A stretch of 6,728 nucleotides of DNA, from the NCBI GenBank assembly GCA_034006405.1, contig JAVESW010000070.1, positions 1 through 6,728 on the forward strand, written 5' to 3'. Positions within the stretch are counted from its first letter, which is position 1. The number at the start of each line of letters is the position of its first letter. The position numbers and the translations under genes were made by a program. Source of the stretch: JALNYB01 sp023230065 (lineage in GTDB: Archaea; Thermoplasmatota; Thermoplasmata; Methanomassiliicoccales; Methanomethylophilaceae). The notes beneath the pieces are model-generated. The model searched no databases, was not told the origin of the DNA, and saw nothing but the letters and a program-made list of their open reading frames with translations. Of this stretch, positions 6,235 to 6,728 are shown one piece after another.

Positions 6235-6728
6235 TTAATTGCAGATATCGAATCCAACGATAAGTGTTGTCATTCTTGGTGAAGTATTAACAACGAAGTG
6301 TTCTTTGAGCATGATATCAGAAGACACCGAAGGATAGAACGATATTGCATCTTTAACATCTTTTTCAGAATCTAGAAATCTGAATTTGCGGGGAAGTATG
6401 ACAATGGCAGGATCCGACCAGGACTGCACCTGAGGGTATACTACAAAATTATCGGAGATCCATATAATATCTTTCCTCTCGGAATATTCTTTCATCCTGC
6501 ATGCAGGAACATCATTGCCTAATATGTTTCCCAAGTTGTCTGACATGATCATGGTTATATCATCACTTTTTTCAAGAAATCCATCGCAGAACAGACACAA
6601 GATAACATCTTTTTTACAACATTCTAGCAGGGCGCGATCTTCATATCTCATTCCAGACGAGAGTATGATATTGTTCTCTTCTTTTCTGAGGTCCAGCATA
6701 TTCTCCTGATCAAGTATTTCGACTTGTA
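6235..6728 (-). CDS. Unrecognised cysteine-containing protein, probably cut by the window edge
   Basis: The frame ends with TAA at 6237-6235 and stays open to the right edge, so this may be the C-terminal part of a longer protein (about 163 residues visible). Alternatively an ATG at 6699-6697 with AGGAG (6707-6703) only 3 nt upstream gives a complete 154-residue protein. I recognise no family. Counting from that Met, visible features are a cysteine group ECCKKD...CLFCDG (26-40, pattern CC-x6-C-x2-C), single cysteines near 67 and 153, and no membrane segment or signal peptide, so it is probably cytoplasmic. It is on the same strand as the methyltransferase operon, but 138 nt and a separate promoter lie between them, so it is likely a different transcription unit. 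A metal or redox role for the cysteines is possible but unproven. Confidence 0.55.
   Translation of the reverse strand, partial: QVEILDQENMLDLRKEENNIILSSGMRYEDRALLECCKKDVILCLFCDGFLEKSDDITMIMSDNLGNILGNDVPACRMKEYSERKDIIWISDNFVVYPQVQSWSDPAIVILPRKFRFLDSEKDVKDAISFYPSVSSDIMLKEHFVVNTSPRMTTLIVGFDICN

Noticed and set aside
1..6728. Mobile element, CRISPR array, tRNA or rRNA
   Set aside because: I saw no transposase motif, target-site duplication, regularly spaced repeat, or tRNA-like cloverleaf/T-loop signal on either strand.

Overview
The window looks archaeal, most likely a methanogen-type Thermoplasmata such as a low-GC member of Methanomassiliicoccales. This is an inference from style, not from a marker gene. 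The DNA is AT-rich, the promoters look archaeal (TATA-like boxes, one of them placed for a leaderless mRNA), and an EF-hand/dockerin-like module is fused to an importer binding protein. The six stop codons visible for the called genes are TGA or TAA, never TAG; that fits a TAG-avoiding methanogen but the sample is tiny.

Layout. Positions 1-538 hold no convincing gene. They contain short hairpins, two T7 runs, TATA-like boxes and a dyad just upstream of the first operon. Positions 539-3785 (+) are a tight three-gene operon for a FecCD/BtuCD-type importer: permease, then ATPase (4-bp ATGA overlap), then a membrane-anchored substrate-binding protein (TTG start inside the ATPase stop, with a strong Shine-Dalgarno). 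Positions 3786-4008 separate convergent operons and hold a T-rich terminator and a perfect 9-bp hairpin. Positions 4009-6096 (-) are a second operon, transcribed towards the first: two paralogous class I SAM-dependent methyltransferases and then a small single-pass surface protein of unknown function. Positions 6097-6234 are the promoter region of that operon, with a TATA box flanked by a repeated TCTGTATG and a GTATGCATAC palindrome. Positions 6235-6728 (-) hold the 3' part, or possibly all, of an unrecognised cysteine-containing protein.

How they may work together. The importer should capture a metal chelate or a tetrapyrrole/corrinoid-like ligand outside the cell and bring it in with ATP. 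The neighbouring methyltransferases are soluble enzymes that could modify such a ligand, or a self-made metallophore. That link is an inference from position and from a short motif (ATGCATAC) shared by the two promoter regions; nothing in the sequence identifies the ligand. The most unusual features are the EF-hand pair between anchor and binding domain, the Asn in place of the ATPase Q-loop Gln, the paired methyltransferases, and the promoter palindromes.
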